A DNA stretch of 64,000 nucleotides, taken from NCBI GenBank assembly GCA_028874215.1, contig JAPPLF010000066.1, positions 62,001 through 126,000 on the forward strand, written 5' to 3'. How positions within the stretch are numbered: position 1 is the stretch's first letter; each line of letters starts with the position of its first letter. The stretch comes from Acidobacteriota bacterium (GTDB lineage Bacteria > Acidobacteriota > UBA6911 > RPQK01 > JAJDTT01). The translations under genes were made by a program, and so were the position numbers. The notes below the pieces were generated by a model. It had not been told where the DNA came from. It ran no database searches and saw only the letters and a program-made list of their open reading frames with translations. Positions 1-12,737 of this stretch are shown here, in pieces.

Positions 1-1584
<1,584 letters not shown>

Positions 1585-1630
1585 CTCAGGTTCTCCTCAC
1601 TCGCAGGCCCTGCTCCAGGCCTGGAAGATC

Positions 1631-2218
1631 TCACGGTTCGCTTGTGGCGGTGTGCTCCGAATGCGCGATGGACGGCTCCTCTTTCGGACTCCGGAGGGCC
1701 GCGATATACGGCAGGTTGCGATACATCTGATTGTAGTCCAGGCCATAGCCGACAACGAACCGGTCGGGAACATCGAAGCCGACGTAGTCGGGGCGGGCGG
1801 GAAACTCCCGGCGGCTCGGCTTGGACAAGAGTGCGCAAAGCCTCAAGGAAGCCGGTTTTCGCTTCGGCAGCCAGTGGAACAAAAAGGAGGCGGTCCGGCC
1901 CGTGTCGACGATATCCTCAACCAGGACGACGTCCTTGCCCTTGATGTCATCCTCCAGGTCCTTGTCCAGCTTCAACGGGCCCACGGATTCCGTGGCGGCG
2001 CCGTAGCTGGAAACCGACAGGAAATCGATGGTCAGGGGAAGGGTCAATTCCCGGACCAGGTCGGCGTGAAATATCGCCGCTCCCTTGAGGACCCCCACAA
2101 AATGCGGTTCCCTGTCCCGGTAATCGGCCTCTATGCGGCGAGCCATTTCGGCGACACGCTGCCGGATCTCACCCTCTTGAATAAGAACGTCCAATGAGTT
2201 TGTCCGGCTTGGGGACAC
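1631..2218 (-). CDS. hpt: Hypoxanthine phosphoribosyltransferase
   Basis: Purine salvage enzyme that joins hypoxanthine or guanine to PRPP to give IMP or GMP. The PRPP-binding signature EDIVDTGRT lies at residues 101-109 and the conserved N-terminal segment VLIQEGEI is present. The length, about 190 residues, fits the family. The start is uncertain. A GTG at 2218 sits about seven bases after an extended -10 element, suggesting a leaderless message; a TTG at 2194 without a clear ribosome site is the alternative and would leave 187 residues. It is divergent from the PmtA-like gene and upstream of acs. Confidence 0.93.
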   Translation of the reverse strand: MSPSRTNSLDVLIQEGEIRQRVAEMARRIEADYRDREPHFVGVLKGAAIFHADLVRELTLPLTIDFLSVSSYGAATESVGPLKLDKDLEDDIKGKDVVLVEDIVDTGRTASFLFHWLPKRKPASLRLCALLSKPSRREFPARPDYVGFDVPDRFVVGYGLDYNQMYRNLPYIAALRSPKEEPSIAHSEHTATSEP

Positions 2219-2224
2219 GGATTG

Positions 2225-2233
2225 ATCATAGCA
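2225..2233 (-). promoter_or_regulatory. Extended -10 promoter element for hpt
   Basis: Read on the minus strand this is TGCTATGAT, a TGn extended -10 box. No good -35 is seen at 16-18 bases. The expected start of transcription falls on or next to the GTG at 2218. Confidence 0.45.
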
Positions 2234-2263
2234 CAGCCCGGTACCGCCCTCCGGCGGGGATAG

Positions 2264-2272
2264 TGCTACAAT
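2264..2272 (+). promoter_or_regulatory. Extended -10 promoter element for the PmtA-like gene
   Basis: TGCTACAAT on the plus strand, an extended -10 box 24 bases before the GTG start at 2297. No convincing -35 hexamer. It shares a 40-base divergent control region with the hpt promoter. Confidence 0.45.
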
Positions 2273-2296
2273 GGCGCGGAAAAGGGGGGCCGCTTT

Positions 2297-2917
2297 GTGA
2301 ATGCCGATGTCGAACACATCGAGAAGGTTTACAACTGGTACTCCCGTTTCTACGATCTCCTGTTCGGGCCCATCTTCCGCAGTGGCCGCGAAATAGCTCC
2401 CCTCCTGCTGGACCCGGCGCCGGGCTCTCGTCTCCTGGAAGTCGGCGTGGGAACCGGCCTCTCCCTCCCGATGCTCCCACGAAACATCCAGATCACCGGT
2501 GTCGACCTGTCGGAGAAGATGTTGGAGCAGGCACATCGCCGGACGAAGGAATTGGGGCTGGAGAACGTCGAGCTGCTCAAGATGGACGCGACCAGGCTCG
2601 ATTTTCCGGCCGGGAGCTTCGATCGAATCCTCGCCGCCTATTTCATCTCCGTAGTCCCGGACCCCGTGATGGTGATCGAAGAAATGAAGAGAGTCTGCAA
2701 GAAGGGTGGATACCTGGTCTTTCTGAACCACTTCCGCAACGAGAATCCTGTCCTCGGCTCCCTTGAGGCGCTGATTTCCCCTCTCTGCTACCGGATCGGC
2801 TTCCGGACCGATCTGGATCGAAAAAAGTTGATGCGCGAGTGCGGGCTGGAAATCGAATCGGAAATGCCCATCGACTTCCTGGGCCATTGGAAGGCGATCC
2901 GCTGCGTCAATCCCTGA
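2297..2917 (+). CDS. PmtA-like class I SAM methyltransferase (phospholipid N-methyltransferase type)
   Basis: A 206-residue Rossmann-fold methyltransferase. The SAM-binding motif EVGVGTG is at residues 48-54, followed by the acidic strand GVDLSEKML and the post-II motif region. The N-terminal YNWYSRFYDLLFGPIFRSGR resembles the Rhodobacter-type phosphatidylethanolamine N-methyltransferase PmtA and related UbiE-like enzymes. That suggests methylation of phosphatidylethanolamine towards phosphatidylcholine, but small methyltransferases of this group have varied substrates. The GTG start follows a purine-rich AAAAGGGG stretch; no other in-frame start lies close. It stands alone between the hpt promoter and rpsU. 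Confidence 0.75.
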   Translation: MNADVEHIEKVYNWYSRFYDLLFGPIFRSGREIAPLLLDPAPGSRLLEVGVGTGLSLPMLPRNIQITGVDLSEKMLEQAHRRTKELGLENVELLKMDATRLDFPAGSFDRILAAYFISVVPDPVMVIEEMKRVCKKGGYLVFLNHFRNENPVLGSLEALISPLCYRIGFRTDLDRKKLMRECGLEIESEMPIDFLGHWKAIRCVNP

Positions 2918-3001
2918 GAAAATAGCTGGACGCCCGCCGGTGAGAGCCGGTCAGGTGCGTGTAACGGGCAGGTGAGGGGGTCCGGAGACGAGGCGCGCGT
3001 A

Positions 3002-3205
3002 CTATCTGGTGCGCTGCTGCTTCATGAACTTCTTCCGGGCTCTCTTCCGGGCCAAGGCCTGCTTGAGGCGCCTCTTCTCGCCCGGCTTCAAATAGTAGGA
3101 ATGGCGTTTGACATCCTTGATGATGTCTTCCTGCTGCACCTTTCGCTTGAAGCGCCTCAGCGCGCTTTCCAAGGGCTCACCATCATGAATGAAAACGTAT
3201 GCCAC
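3002..3205 (-). CDS. rpsU: Small ribosomal subunit protein S21
   Basis: A 67-residue basic protein of the 30S subunit. The conserved core ESALRRFKRKVQQE and the lysine/arginine-rich C-terminus match S21, whose usual length is 58-71 residues. A longer reading is open upstream to 3277, but the GTG at 3205 is preferred because it follows an AAGGTGG ribosome site and matches the family N-terminus. It has its own promoter just upstream. Confidence 0.93.
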   Translation of the reverse strand: MAYVFIHDGEPLESALRRFKRKVQQEDIIKDVKRHSYYLKPGEKRRLKQALARKRARKKFMKQQRTR

Positions 3206-3231
3206 TTCGTTCCACCTTTCCCGGAGGCGCC

Positions 3232-3261
3232 AATATAGTCCCGGTTCGGCCCTCGTGTCAA
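3232..3261 (-). promoter_or_regulatory. Sigma-70-type promoter of rpsU
   Basis: On the minus strand a perfect -35 TTGACA (3261-3256) is followed after 18 bases by TATATT (3237-3232). Transcription would begin near 3225, giving a leader of about 20 bases. Confidence 0.7.
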
Positions 3262-3303
3262 CGGAGACGGGCGCCATGCAATGCGGGCGAGTCCGGCGAA
3301 AGC

Positions 3304-4095
3304 CTACTTCTTATCGGCGTAGAAATCCCGTTTCTGCCGAAGCCGGACCATCAACTCGACGGCCTTCGAGTAACCCGTCTTGTCCAGGACTCCGGCGATC
3401 TCGATGGCCTTGTCCAGTTCGCCCGTGTATTCGAAACTCTCGATCATGCTGAGCCGGCACTGGAGCAGGCATTCGCCGCAGCGACCCAGCTCCCGCGTCT
3501 TCTCAAAGATGCGGACCGCCTCCTGGTGGTCTCCCCTGATCTGGGCGATGGTGCCGAGACAGACATGCGCCTGCTGGGACAGGTGGTCCGCCTCGTCACC
3601 CGCCGCCGCGCGCAAGTCGCGCTCCGACTCGTCGAGTTGTTCCAGCTTCAACAGCGTACGGCCCCGCTTGTACAGGATCTCCCTTCGGTCCTCGGAGGGC
3701 AGTTGCCTGTCCAGGGCCAGGGACCAGTAGTTCACGGCCGCGGCCAGGTCGGCTTCGCCGGCTTCGTGGATTTCCGCCAAGCGAAGAAGGGCCTCGTTGA
3801 CACGGGGGCTGGCGGGATAGAGGGAGAGCAACTCCTCAAGGCGCTCGCGGGCCTCCGTCAGGTCGTAGTGATGGGAATAGTAGATGGAGGCGATCTCCCA
3901 GAGGGCTTCCGCAGCATGCCGGCTGTTGGGGTATTGGCGGCGGATTTTTTCGTAGGCCCGGGTCGCCGGCCGGTACTCGCCGGCGAGCCACATTTCCCGC
4001 GCCCTCTCGAATTCCGCTCCCGCCCGATCTTGGCCGTAGTGGAACAGAATTGCAGCCACCGCGACGAGAACCAGCCAGGGGGCGGCGGATCTCAT
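3304..4095 (-). CDS. Membrane-anchored tetratricopeptide-repeat protein
   Basis: A 263-residue protein with one N-terminal hydrophobic segment (about residues 5-19, no lipobox cysteine) followed by helical TPR-like repeats over residues 28-250, such as [20 protein letters not shown] and later copies. The architecture resembles BamD- and YfgM-type periplasmic scaffolds, with the repeats expected outside the inner membrane. Its ATG overlaps the gyrA stop by four bases, so it is translationally coupled to gyrA as the last gene of that unit. No enzymatic motif is visible and the partner proteins cannot be named from sequence. Confidence 0.7.
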   Translation of the reverse strand: MRSAAPWLVLVAVAAILFHYGQDRAGAEFERAREMWLAGEYRPATRAYEKIRRQYPNSRHAAEALWEIASIYYSHHYDLTEARERLEELLSLYPASPRVNEALLRLAEIHEAGEADLAAAVNYWSLALDRQLPSEDRREILYKRGRTLLKLEQLDESERDLRAAAGDEADHLSQQAHVCLGTIAQIRGDHQEAVRIFEKTRELGRCGECLLQCRLSMIESFEYTGELDKAIEIAGVLDKTGYSKAVELMVRLRQKRDFYADKK

Positions 4096-6551
4096 TCGGC
4101 GGCCCCTGGTTCCAAGCTGTCGGTCCCGGCGGCCACCAGGCTCACGCCGGCCACCGTGTCCCCATCCCCCAACTCCATCAGCGTCACGCCCAGAGCGTTG
4201 CGACCCGTCATCCGAATAGTATCGGCCCCCAAGCGAATGATCTTCCCTTTTCCAGTGATAATGATCAACTCGGCCCCCGGCCCGACGGGAAAGGTTCCCA
4301 CGACCTTGCCGTTGCGAGCGGTGGTCTTGATGTTGATCACACCCTGCCCCGCGCGCCCCTTCGTTGCATATTCGACGACGGGCGTGCGTTTTCCAAAACC
4401 ATGTTCAGTGACCGCCAGGATACTCTCGTGGCCTTCCCGAATAACGCCCATGCTCACCACTGAGTCCCCCGGCTTGAGGCGTATGCCCCACACGCCTTGC
4501 GCGACACGCCCCATCTCCCGAACCTGGTGTTCCGAGAACCGCGCGGCCTTCCCCTGTTCCGTGCAAAGAAGAATGTCGTCCTGGCCGCTGGTCCGGCTCA
4601 CCACGATCAGTTCGTCCCCCCGCTCCAGCGAACAGGCGATGATTCCTTTCGCCCGCGGGTGGGAGTACGCCGCCAGCGCCGTCTTCTTCACTCGTCCCCG
4701 CCGCGACGCCATGACGATGAATCCCGGAGTCTTGAAGTCCTGTACGGCGATCATGTCCGCCACCTTCTCGCCCCGCTCCAACTTGACCAGGTTGACGATC
4801 GGCTTCCCCTTGCCGGCGGCGCCCACGTCGGGAATCTCATACACCTTCAACCAGTAGACCCGCCCCTGGTTCGTGAAGATGAGGATGTAACTGTGTGTGG
4901 AGGCGACGAAAAGATAGTCGACCACATCGTCGGCCGTCCGCACCGACATGCCGATGCGGCCTTTGCCGCCGCGATGCTGGCTGCGATAGATGTGCAGCGC
5001 CGTCCGCTTGATGTAGCCGCCATGCGTTGCCGTGATGACGACCTGCTCCTCGGCGATGAGGTCTTCGACCGTCAGGTCGATCGCCTCGTCCAGAATCACG
5101 GTGCGGCGCGGCGAGTGGTACGCGTCCTGAATTTCCATCAGTTCGCCTCGGATCACCCGCCGGAGTTCGGCCTCGTGGGTGAGGATCTTCTTCAGTTGCG
5201 CGATGCGGCCCCGGATCTGTTCCAGCTCCTCCAGGATCTTGTCCCGCTCCAGGCCCGTGAGCCGCTGCAGCCGCATGTCAAGAATGGCCTGGGCCTGAAT
5301 TTCGGTGAATTCGAAGCGCTCCATCAATTGCGTCCTGGCCTCAGCCGGAGTCCTTGAGCCCCGGATCAGCGCGATCACCAGATCCAGGTGGTCCAGGGCC
5401 TTGGCGAGGCCCTCCAGGATGTGCGCCCGTTTTTCGGCTTTTCTCAGGTCGAACTGCGTCCGCCGCCGCACGACGATCCTGCGATGGGACAGGAAGTGGT
5501 TCAAAGTTTCCTTGAGGGTGAACACTTGGGGGCGCCCTCCCGCCAAAGCCAGCAGGATGATGCCGAACGAACTCTGCATCGGCGTCAATTTGTATAGCTG
5601 GTTCAGGACGATCTGCGGTTGCTCCCCCCGCTTGAGCTCGATGACGACCCGCATCCCGTCTCGATCAGACTCGTCTCTCAGATCACTGATCCCCTCGACC
5701 TTCTTGCTTCGCACCAACGCGGCAATCGTCTCGATGAGCTTCGCCTTGTTGACCTGATAGGGAAGCTCATCGACGATGATGGCCTCCTTGTCTTTTCCCA
5801 CCTTTTCGATGGCGGCCTTGGCCCGCAACTGGATTATGCCGCGGCCCGTGGCATACGCCCTCAGGATGGCATTGCGGCCGGAGATGATTCCCGCGGTCGG
5901 AAAGTCCGGGCCGGGGATCAACTCCATGAGCTCCGCGAGGCTCGCTTCCGGGCGGTCGAGCAGCAGCAACAGTCCATCGATGAGCTCGGCAAGGTTGTGA
6001 GGAGGAACATTGGTTGCCATTCCCACGGCAATCCCGGACGCGCCGTTGACCAGGAGGTTGGGATAACGGGCCGGCAGCACCTCAGGCTCCTCCAACGACT
6101 CGTCGTAGTTGGCCTGGAAATCGACCGTCTCCTTCTCGATGTCCGCCAGGATCTCCCCGGCGATCTGCGCCATCCGGACCTCGGTGTACCGCATGGCTGC
6201 CGGAGAGTCCCCGTCGATGGACCCGAAATTCCCCTGCCCGTCGATCAGCATCTCCCGCATGGAGAAGTCCTGCGCCATCCGGACCAGGGCGTCGTAAACG
6301 GCCGCATCGCCATGGGGATGGAACTTTCCGATGACCTCGCCAACAACCCGCGCCGACTTCTTGTGAGGGCGGTTCCTGGTGTTCTTCAGCTCGCTCATGG
6401 CGTAAAGGATGCGCCGGTGGACCGGCTTCAAGCCGTCCCGGACATCCGGCAGGGCCCGGCCTACGATGACCGACATGGCGTAGTCCAGGTAGGAGGTCTT
6501 CATCTCCGCTTCGATGGTGACCGGAATCTCCCGGCCCTGGTACTCTCTCAT
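4092..6551 (-). CDS. gyrA: DNA gyrase subunit A
   Basis: The breakage-reunion subunit of gyrase, which introduces negative supercoils with GyrB. It has 819 residues. The active-site tyrosine is Y122 in AAMRYTE. The C-terminal domain carries the GyrA box QHRGGKG, which separates gyrase from topoisomerase IV. In the quinolone-resistance-determining region the helix reads [10 protein letters not shown], with Ala at position 83 and Asp at 87. No long acidic tail is present. It follows gyrB after 137 bases on the same strand. Confidence 0.97.
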   Translation of the reverse strand: MREYQGREIPVTIEAEMKTSYLDYAMSVIVGRALPDVRDGLKPVHRRILYAMSELKNTRNRPHKKSARVVGEVIGKFHPHGDAAVYDALVRMAQDFSMREMLIDGQGNFGSIDGDSPAAMRYTEVRMAQIAGEILADIEKETVDFQANYDESLEEPEVLPARYPNLLVNGASGIAVGMATNVPPHNLAELIDGLLLLLDRPEASLAELMELIPGPDFPTAGIISGRNAILRAYATGRGIIQLRAKAAIEKVGKDKEAIIVDELPYQVNKAKLIETIAALVRSKKVEGISDLRDESDRDGMRVVIELKRGEQPQIVLNQLYKLTPMQSSFGIILLALAGGRPQVFTLKETLNHFLSHRRIVVRRRTQFDLRKAEKRAHILEGLAKALDHLDLVIALIRGSRTPAEARTQLMERFEFTEIQAQAILDMRLQRLTGLERDKILEELEQIRGRIAQLKKILTHEAELRRVIRGELMEIQDAYHSPRRTVILDEAIDLTVEDLIAEEQVVITATHGGYIKRTALHIYRSQHRGGKGRIGMSVRTADDVVDYLFVASTHSYILIFTNQGRVYWLKVYEIPDVGAAGKGKPIVNLVKLERGEKVADMIAVQDFKTPGFIVMASRRGRVKKTALAAYSHPRAKGIIACSLERGDELIVVSRTSGQDDILLCTEQGKAARFSEHQVREMGRVAQGVWGIRLKPGDSVVSMGVIREGHESILAVTEHGFGKRTPVVEYATKGRAGQGVINIKTTARNGKVVGTFPVGPGAELIIITGKGKIIRLGADTIRMTGRNALGVTLMELGDGDTVAGVSLVAAGTDSLEPGAAE

Positions 6552-6688
6552 CGACTCGTTCCTCCGATCACAGACACTCGAAAGATTACGATGCGCGGAC
6601 GAGGCAGTGTCCGATTGGTGAAGGTCACGGCGCGCAGGTCACGGCGGAAACGCTGAGGCGCCAGCGCGCCGGCCCCCACCGCAAGCGC

Positions 6689-9319
<2,631 letters not shown>

Positions 9320-10459
9320 TCAGAGGCTCAGCGGCATGACGACATATTGGATCTTGTAATCGTCGGCCGAGTCGGATTCGTCGGCATCGGGCATACCGAC
9401 GGGCTGGAGCAGACCCTGGGTATCCGAGTCCTTGAGCGAGACGCGCACCTGTTCGCTATCGACCACGTTGACGAAGTCCAACAGGTAGTCCACGTTGAAA
9501 CCGATCACGACCGGTGTCCCCTCGTAGCTTGTCTCCATTGCTTCGGCGGCCCGCTCCCCATTTGCATTCTGGCACGCAAGTTTGACCTGTCCCTCGTTGA
9601 GGCTCAGCTCGACAGCCCGCGTCTCCCGATCCGCCACCACCGCAACGCGCCTCAAGGCCGCCGTGAAACTGGAGGTGTCCAAATCCGCATCCAGGTCGTT
9701 TCCTTGCGGTATGACCATCTTGTAGTTGGGAAACTCGCCGCTGAGGATGCGGGAGATCAAGAGCCGGTGGCCCATGCCAAACGAGATCCGCCTCTCTCCA
9801 CTTCTGAACTCGATGCCCCCGCCAGTTTCACTGAGCAACTTCATCAGTTCGACCAGTGCTTTCTTGGGAATCAGGACTCGAAGCTCCTCCTGGTCGAGAT
9901 TCAGATCGACTGTCCGCCGGACAATGACGAGACGGTGCCCATCGGTGGTGACCAGGGACAGATTGGAAGGGGTGATCACGGCCAGCGCCCCCCCCAGAGT
10001 ATACCGGCTTTCCTCCTGGGTGACGGCGAAGACGCAGCTCCCGATCATATGGCGAACCATAGCCGCGTCCAGGCGAATGTCCTGGCCTTCCGCCTCCCCG
10101 ATCTCGGGGAAGTTTCCCCTCCCCAGGGCCGCCACCTTGAAGCGGGACCGGCCATAGCCGATCTCGACCCAGTCCCCTTCGCCGATGGACTTGATGTGGA
10201 TAGCGGAATCTTGAGGGGCGAGGCGGACGATCTCGAAGAGTTTCCTCGCTGAAATGGTCAGTGCGCCGCCTACCCGCACCTGCGCTTCGCAGCGACAGCG
10301 TAAAGAAACATCCAGGTCGGTGGCCGTGAGGAGAATGTTGTTCCCGATCGTTTCAAGAAGAACATGGCCAAGAATCGGCACCGTCGTTTTTCTCTCGACA
10401 ATGGTCTGGAGGTGTTGGACCTCGGGGAACAACAGGTTCCGTTTCAAAGTTATGTCCAT
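9320..10459 (-). CDS. dnaN: DNA polymerase III beta sliding clamp
   Basis: Ring-shaped processivity factor that tethers the replicative polymerase to DNA. Its 379 residues contain three clamp repeats, the N-terminus MDITLKRNLLFPEVQHLQ and the C-terminal YVVMPLSL close to the canonical YVVMPMRL end that lines the protein-binding cleft. It lies between dnaA and gyrB in the common dnaA-dnaN-gyrB order. A -10-like TATAAA (minus strand, 10497-10492) precedes it. Confidence 0.96.
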   Translation of the reverse strand: MDITLKRNLLFPEVQHLQTIVERKTTVPILGHVLLETIGNNILLTATDLDVSLRCRCEAQVRVGGALTISARKLFEIVRLAPQDSAIHIKSIGEGDWVEIGYGRSRFKVAALGRGNFPEIGEAEGQDIRLDAAMVRHMIGSCVFAVTQEESRYTLGGALAVITPSNLSLVTTDGHRLVIVRRTVDLNLDQEELRVLIPKKALVELMKLLSETGGGIEFRSGERRISFGMGHRLLISRILSGEFPNYKMVIPQGNDLDADLDTSSFTAALRRVAVVADRETRAVELSLNEGQVKLACQNANGERAAEAMETSYEGTPVVIGFNVDYLLDFVNVVDSEQVRVSLKDSDTQGLLQPVGMPDADESDSADDYKIQYVVMPLSL

Positions 10460-10687
10460 GGTGTTCTTCGACTCCGGATGACAAGAATGATTTTATATGG
10501 AATCGTCGCCCCAGAAATCGACGAATCTGTGGATGAGTAGGAAAACGCTTTTATTTCCAAGAGGATGGAGCCACTCGTCAATTGTGAATTCAACTCTTGA
10601 AACGACGTTGAAAACGACACGGAGAGGGTCCGCTCGACCTTTTCCACAGCCCTGACATTCTACCACCAGTGGAAAAGCGGGAAAACG
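10460..10687. other. Candidate replication origin (oriC) between dnaA and dnaN
   Basis: A 228-base gene-free stretch that is AT-richer than its surroundings, especially near 10478-10505. It holds two DnaA-box-like 9-mers with one mismatch to TTATCCACA: 10528-10536 (minus strand TCATCCACA) and 10640-10648 (TTTTCCACA). A third site at 10668-10676 (minus strand TTTTCCACT) has two mismatches. Position between dnaA and dnaN is a typical origin site. GC skew has not been computed. Confidence 0.5.
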
Positions 10688-12013
10688 TCATGAAACTTCG
10701 TCGGTCAGCTTGTTGACGGTGGAATGCAGCAGCGGATCTTCCTCGATGAGTCCGGAGATCTTCCGGATCGCGTGAAGCACGGTTGTGTGATGCCTTTTGC
10801 CGAAAGCGCGGCCGGTCTGAGGGAGTGAGGCCCGGGTCAACTTTTTGCAGAGGTACATGGCGATCTGCCTCGGAACCACGAATCGCGGCGAGTTGCTGCG
10901 GCTGATGAGTTGGGACACGGTCAGGGAGTAGTGTTGGGCGACAACTCGTTGAATCTCTCCGATGGTGATCTCCCGTTGCGCGGACGCCGTGAGGTCCTTG
11001 AGGGTGGATTGAGCCAGGTCGAGGCTGATCTCCTCGCCGATCAGACTGCTGTAGGCGATGAGGCGAATGAGCGAGCCTTCCAGTTGGCGGATGTTCGACT
11101 TGGTGTTGCTGGAGATGAAGAACGCAACGTCATCCGGGAGTTCCACCCGTTGCAGCGCGGCTTTCTTCCGCAGAATGGCCACTTTGGTCTCCAGGTCGGG
11201 GGCCTGGATGTCTGCAATCAGGCCCCACTGGAAGCGGCTGTGGAGACGCTCCTCGAGAGTCGGGATTTCCTGCGGGGGAGAATCGCTGGAGATGACGATT
11301 TGCTTTTGGGCGTCGTACAGGCTGTTGAAGGTGTGGAAGAATTCGTCTTGGGTCTTTGGCTTGCCGGCGAGGAACTGGACGTCGTCCATCAGCAGCACGT
11401 CGATGTTCCGGTATTTCTCTCGAAAATCCGCGGTCCGGCCGTAGCGGATGGAGGTGACCAGGTCGTTGGTGAAGCGTTCCGAGGAAACGTAGGCGAGATT
11501 GACGTTGGGATGCTCGATCATGATCGAGTGTCCGATCGCGTGCATGAGGTGGGTCTTGCCCAAGCCGACGCCACCGTAGAGAAACAGGGGGTTGTAACTT
11601 CTGGATGGGCGTTCCGCGACTGCCAGCGCGGTGGCGTGCGCGAATTGGTTGCTCGACCCGACAACGAAATTGGCGAAAGTGTAACGTTGATTCAGGTCGC
11701 ACTCGGTGGCGCCGACGTACGAGCCCGACAGGCGGGGTGACGAGATCAGGTCCGATTGCGGCTCGTCCAGATCCGCATGGAAAACGATTTCCCCATTCGG
11801 AAACCCCATCTCTCCCATCTTGGTTTGCAGCAGGTCTCCATATTGGTGGGAGATCCACCTGCTGAAGCGGTTGTTGGGAACCCGCACCACGAGTCGCCGT
11901 GAGTCTTGTTCGTAGCGAACCTGGGATGTGGCCTGGAAATAGACGGCCATATTCTCGGGTGAAATCTGCCCCGCAGCTTCCAGCGAAGCGACGATGTCTT
12001 GCCACAAATCCAA
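10688..12013 (-). CDS. dnaA: Chromosomal replication initiator DnaA
   Basis: AAA+ ATPase that binds DnaA boxes and opens oriC. With the TTG at 12013 it has 441 residues: domain I begins MDLWQDIVASLE, Walker A GGVGLGKT is at 147-154, Walker B VLLMDDVQF at 206-214, and the DNA-binding signature GRAFGKRHHTTVLHA at 401-415. The TTG is chosen because the family N-terminus starts at xLWQ and a GGGAGGAG ribosome site lies upstream; in-frame ATGs at 12091 and 12277 would add residues that look like untranslated leader. Rare-codon initiation fits the tight dosage control known for DnaA. Confidence 0.95.
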   Translation of the reverse strand: MDLWQDIVASLEAAGQISPENMAVYFQATSQVRYEQDSRRLVVRVPNNRFSRWISHQYGDLLQTKMGEMGFPNGEIVFHADLDEPQSDLISSPRLSGSYVGATECDLNQRYTFANFVVGSSNQFAHATALAVAERPSRSYNPLFLYGGVGLGKTHLMHAIGHSIMIEHPNVNLAYVSSERFTNDLVTSIRYGRTADFREKYRNIDVLLMDDVQFLAGKPKTQDEFFHTFNSLYDAQKQIVISSDSPPQEIPTLEERLHSRFQWGLIADIQAPDLETKVAILRKKAALQRVELPDDVAFFISSNTKSNIRQLEGSLIRLIAYSSLIGEEISLDLAQSTLKDLTASAQREITIGEIQRVVAQHYSLTVSQLISRSNSPRFVVPRQIAMYLCKKLTRASLPQTGRAFGKRHHTTVLHAIRKISGLIEEDPLLHSTVNKLTDEVS

Positions 12014-12461
12014 GGCCGGCCCTCTCCTCCCGAGCCCCTGGTTGACTTTGTAATGAAAGAACGGGCCGGTCGATGCACGGCCCGTGGTCATTTTCGGTCT
12101 CGGTCCGAAAAGAAGGTAGCATAGTCTGTCTCGATGGCGAAAGAAGTTTCTTTCGCGGTCCCGGGAGACGCTTGGTCGGATCCCGGAAAATCCTTTATTT
12201 ACTTGAATTTGAAGAACAAAAACGAGCCGTTCAGTCAGGTTGTGTGACAGGGAGGGCCCTTTCTCCAATTCTCGCAAGGGTTTTGTGAAGATTGCGTAAA
12301 TGATGGGCCCGCTTGGGCGGCCCCAGCGGCAGCCCTTGGGTGTTTTTTTGACGTTTTGGGTGTTTTTCAGGTCGCTGGCTCCACTCCTCGCCGGCGCCGG
12401 CCCGGCGAGGAGCCGGGAGCATTCGGGGGCTGGGGCGGCGACTTGGGGGCGCCACCGCCGT
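12014..12461. other. 448-base gene-free region between the HU gene and dnaA
   Basis: This is the long upstream region of dnaA and the 3' flank of the HU gene. A weak extended -10 (minus strand TGCTACCTT, 12121-12113) could start dnaA transcription. A GC-rich perfect inverted repeat with 11-base arms (12384-12394 and 12402-12412) follows the HU gene, and two T-rich tracts lie at 12340-12366. I see no DnaA box consensus and no small gene here. Confidence 0.5.
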
Positions 12462-12737
12462 TCAGGAGTTGATCAGCTCTTTCAGGTCCTTGCCCGGTTT
12501 GAAATAGGGAACCCGCTTGGCGGGAACGTGGACCTTGGCGCCGGTCTTGGGGTTGCGTCCGATGCGGGCCGCGCGGTTGCGGAGCCGAAAGCTTCCAAAG
12601 CCTCTCAATTCGACTTTGGAGCCGCTCTTCAGAGAATGGACGATGCTGTCCAGGACGGCCTGGACGACCACCTCGGCTTCCTTTCTGGTGAGGCTTGAGC
12701 CGCCGGCGACCCGCTCAACCAGTTCGGCTTTAGTCAT
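12462..12737 (-). CDS. HU/IHF-family nucleoid DNA-bending protein
   Basis: A 91-residue DNA-bending protein. MTKAELVERVA, the dimer core KVELRGFGSFRLRNR and the DNA-inserting arm GRNPKTGAKVHVPAKRVPYFKPGKDLK are typical. The arm and the position directly after rpsA resemble IHF beta (ihfB/himD), but HU cannot be excluded, so no symbol is given. Its ATG overlaps the rpsA stop by four bases (ATGA), implying coupled translation. Confidence 0.92.
   Translation of the reverse strand: MTKAELVERVAGGSSLTRKEAEVVVQAVLDSIVHSLKSGSKVELRGFGSFRLRNRAARIGRNPKTGAKVHVPAKRVPYFKPGKDLKELINS

Noticed and set aside
12014-12277. N-terminal extension of DnaA to in-frame ATGs at 12091 or 12277
   Set aside because: The extra residues are not DnaA-like and the TTG at 12013 has a strong ribosome site and the conserved LWQ start.
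12384-12412. Rho-independent terminator after the HU gene
   Set aside because: The strong hairpin is followed on the transcribed strand by A-rich, not U-rich, sequence.
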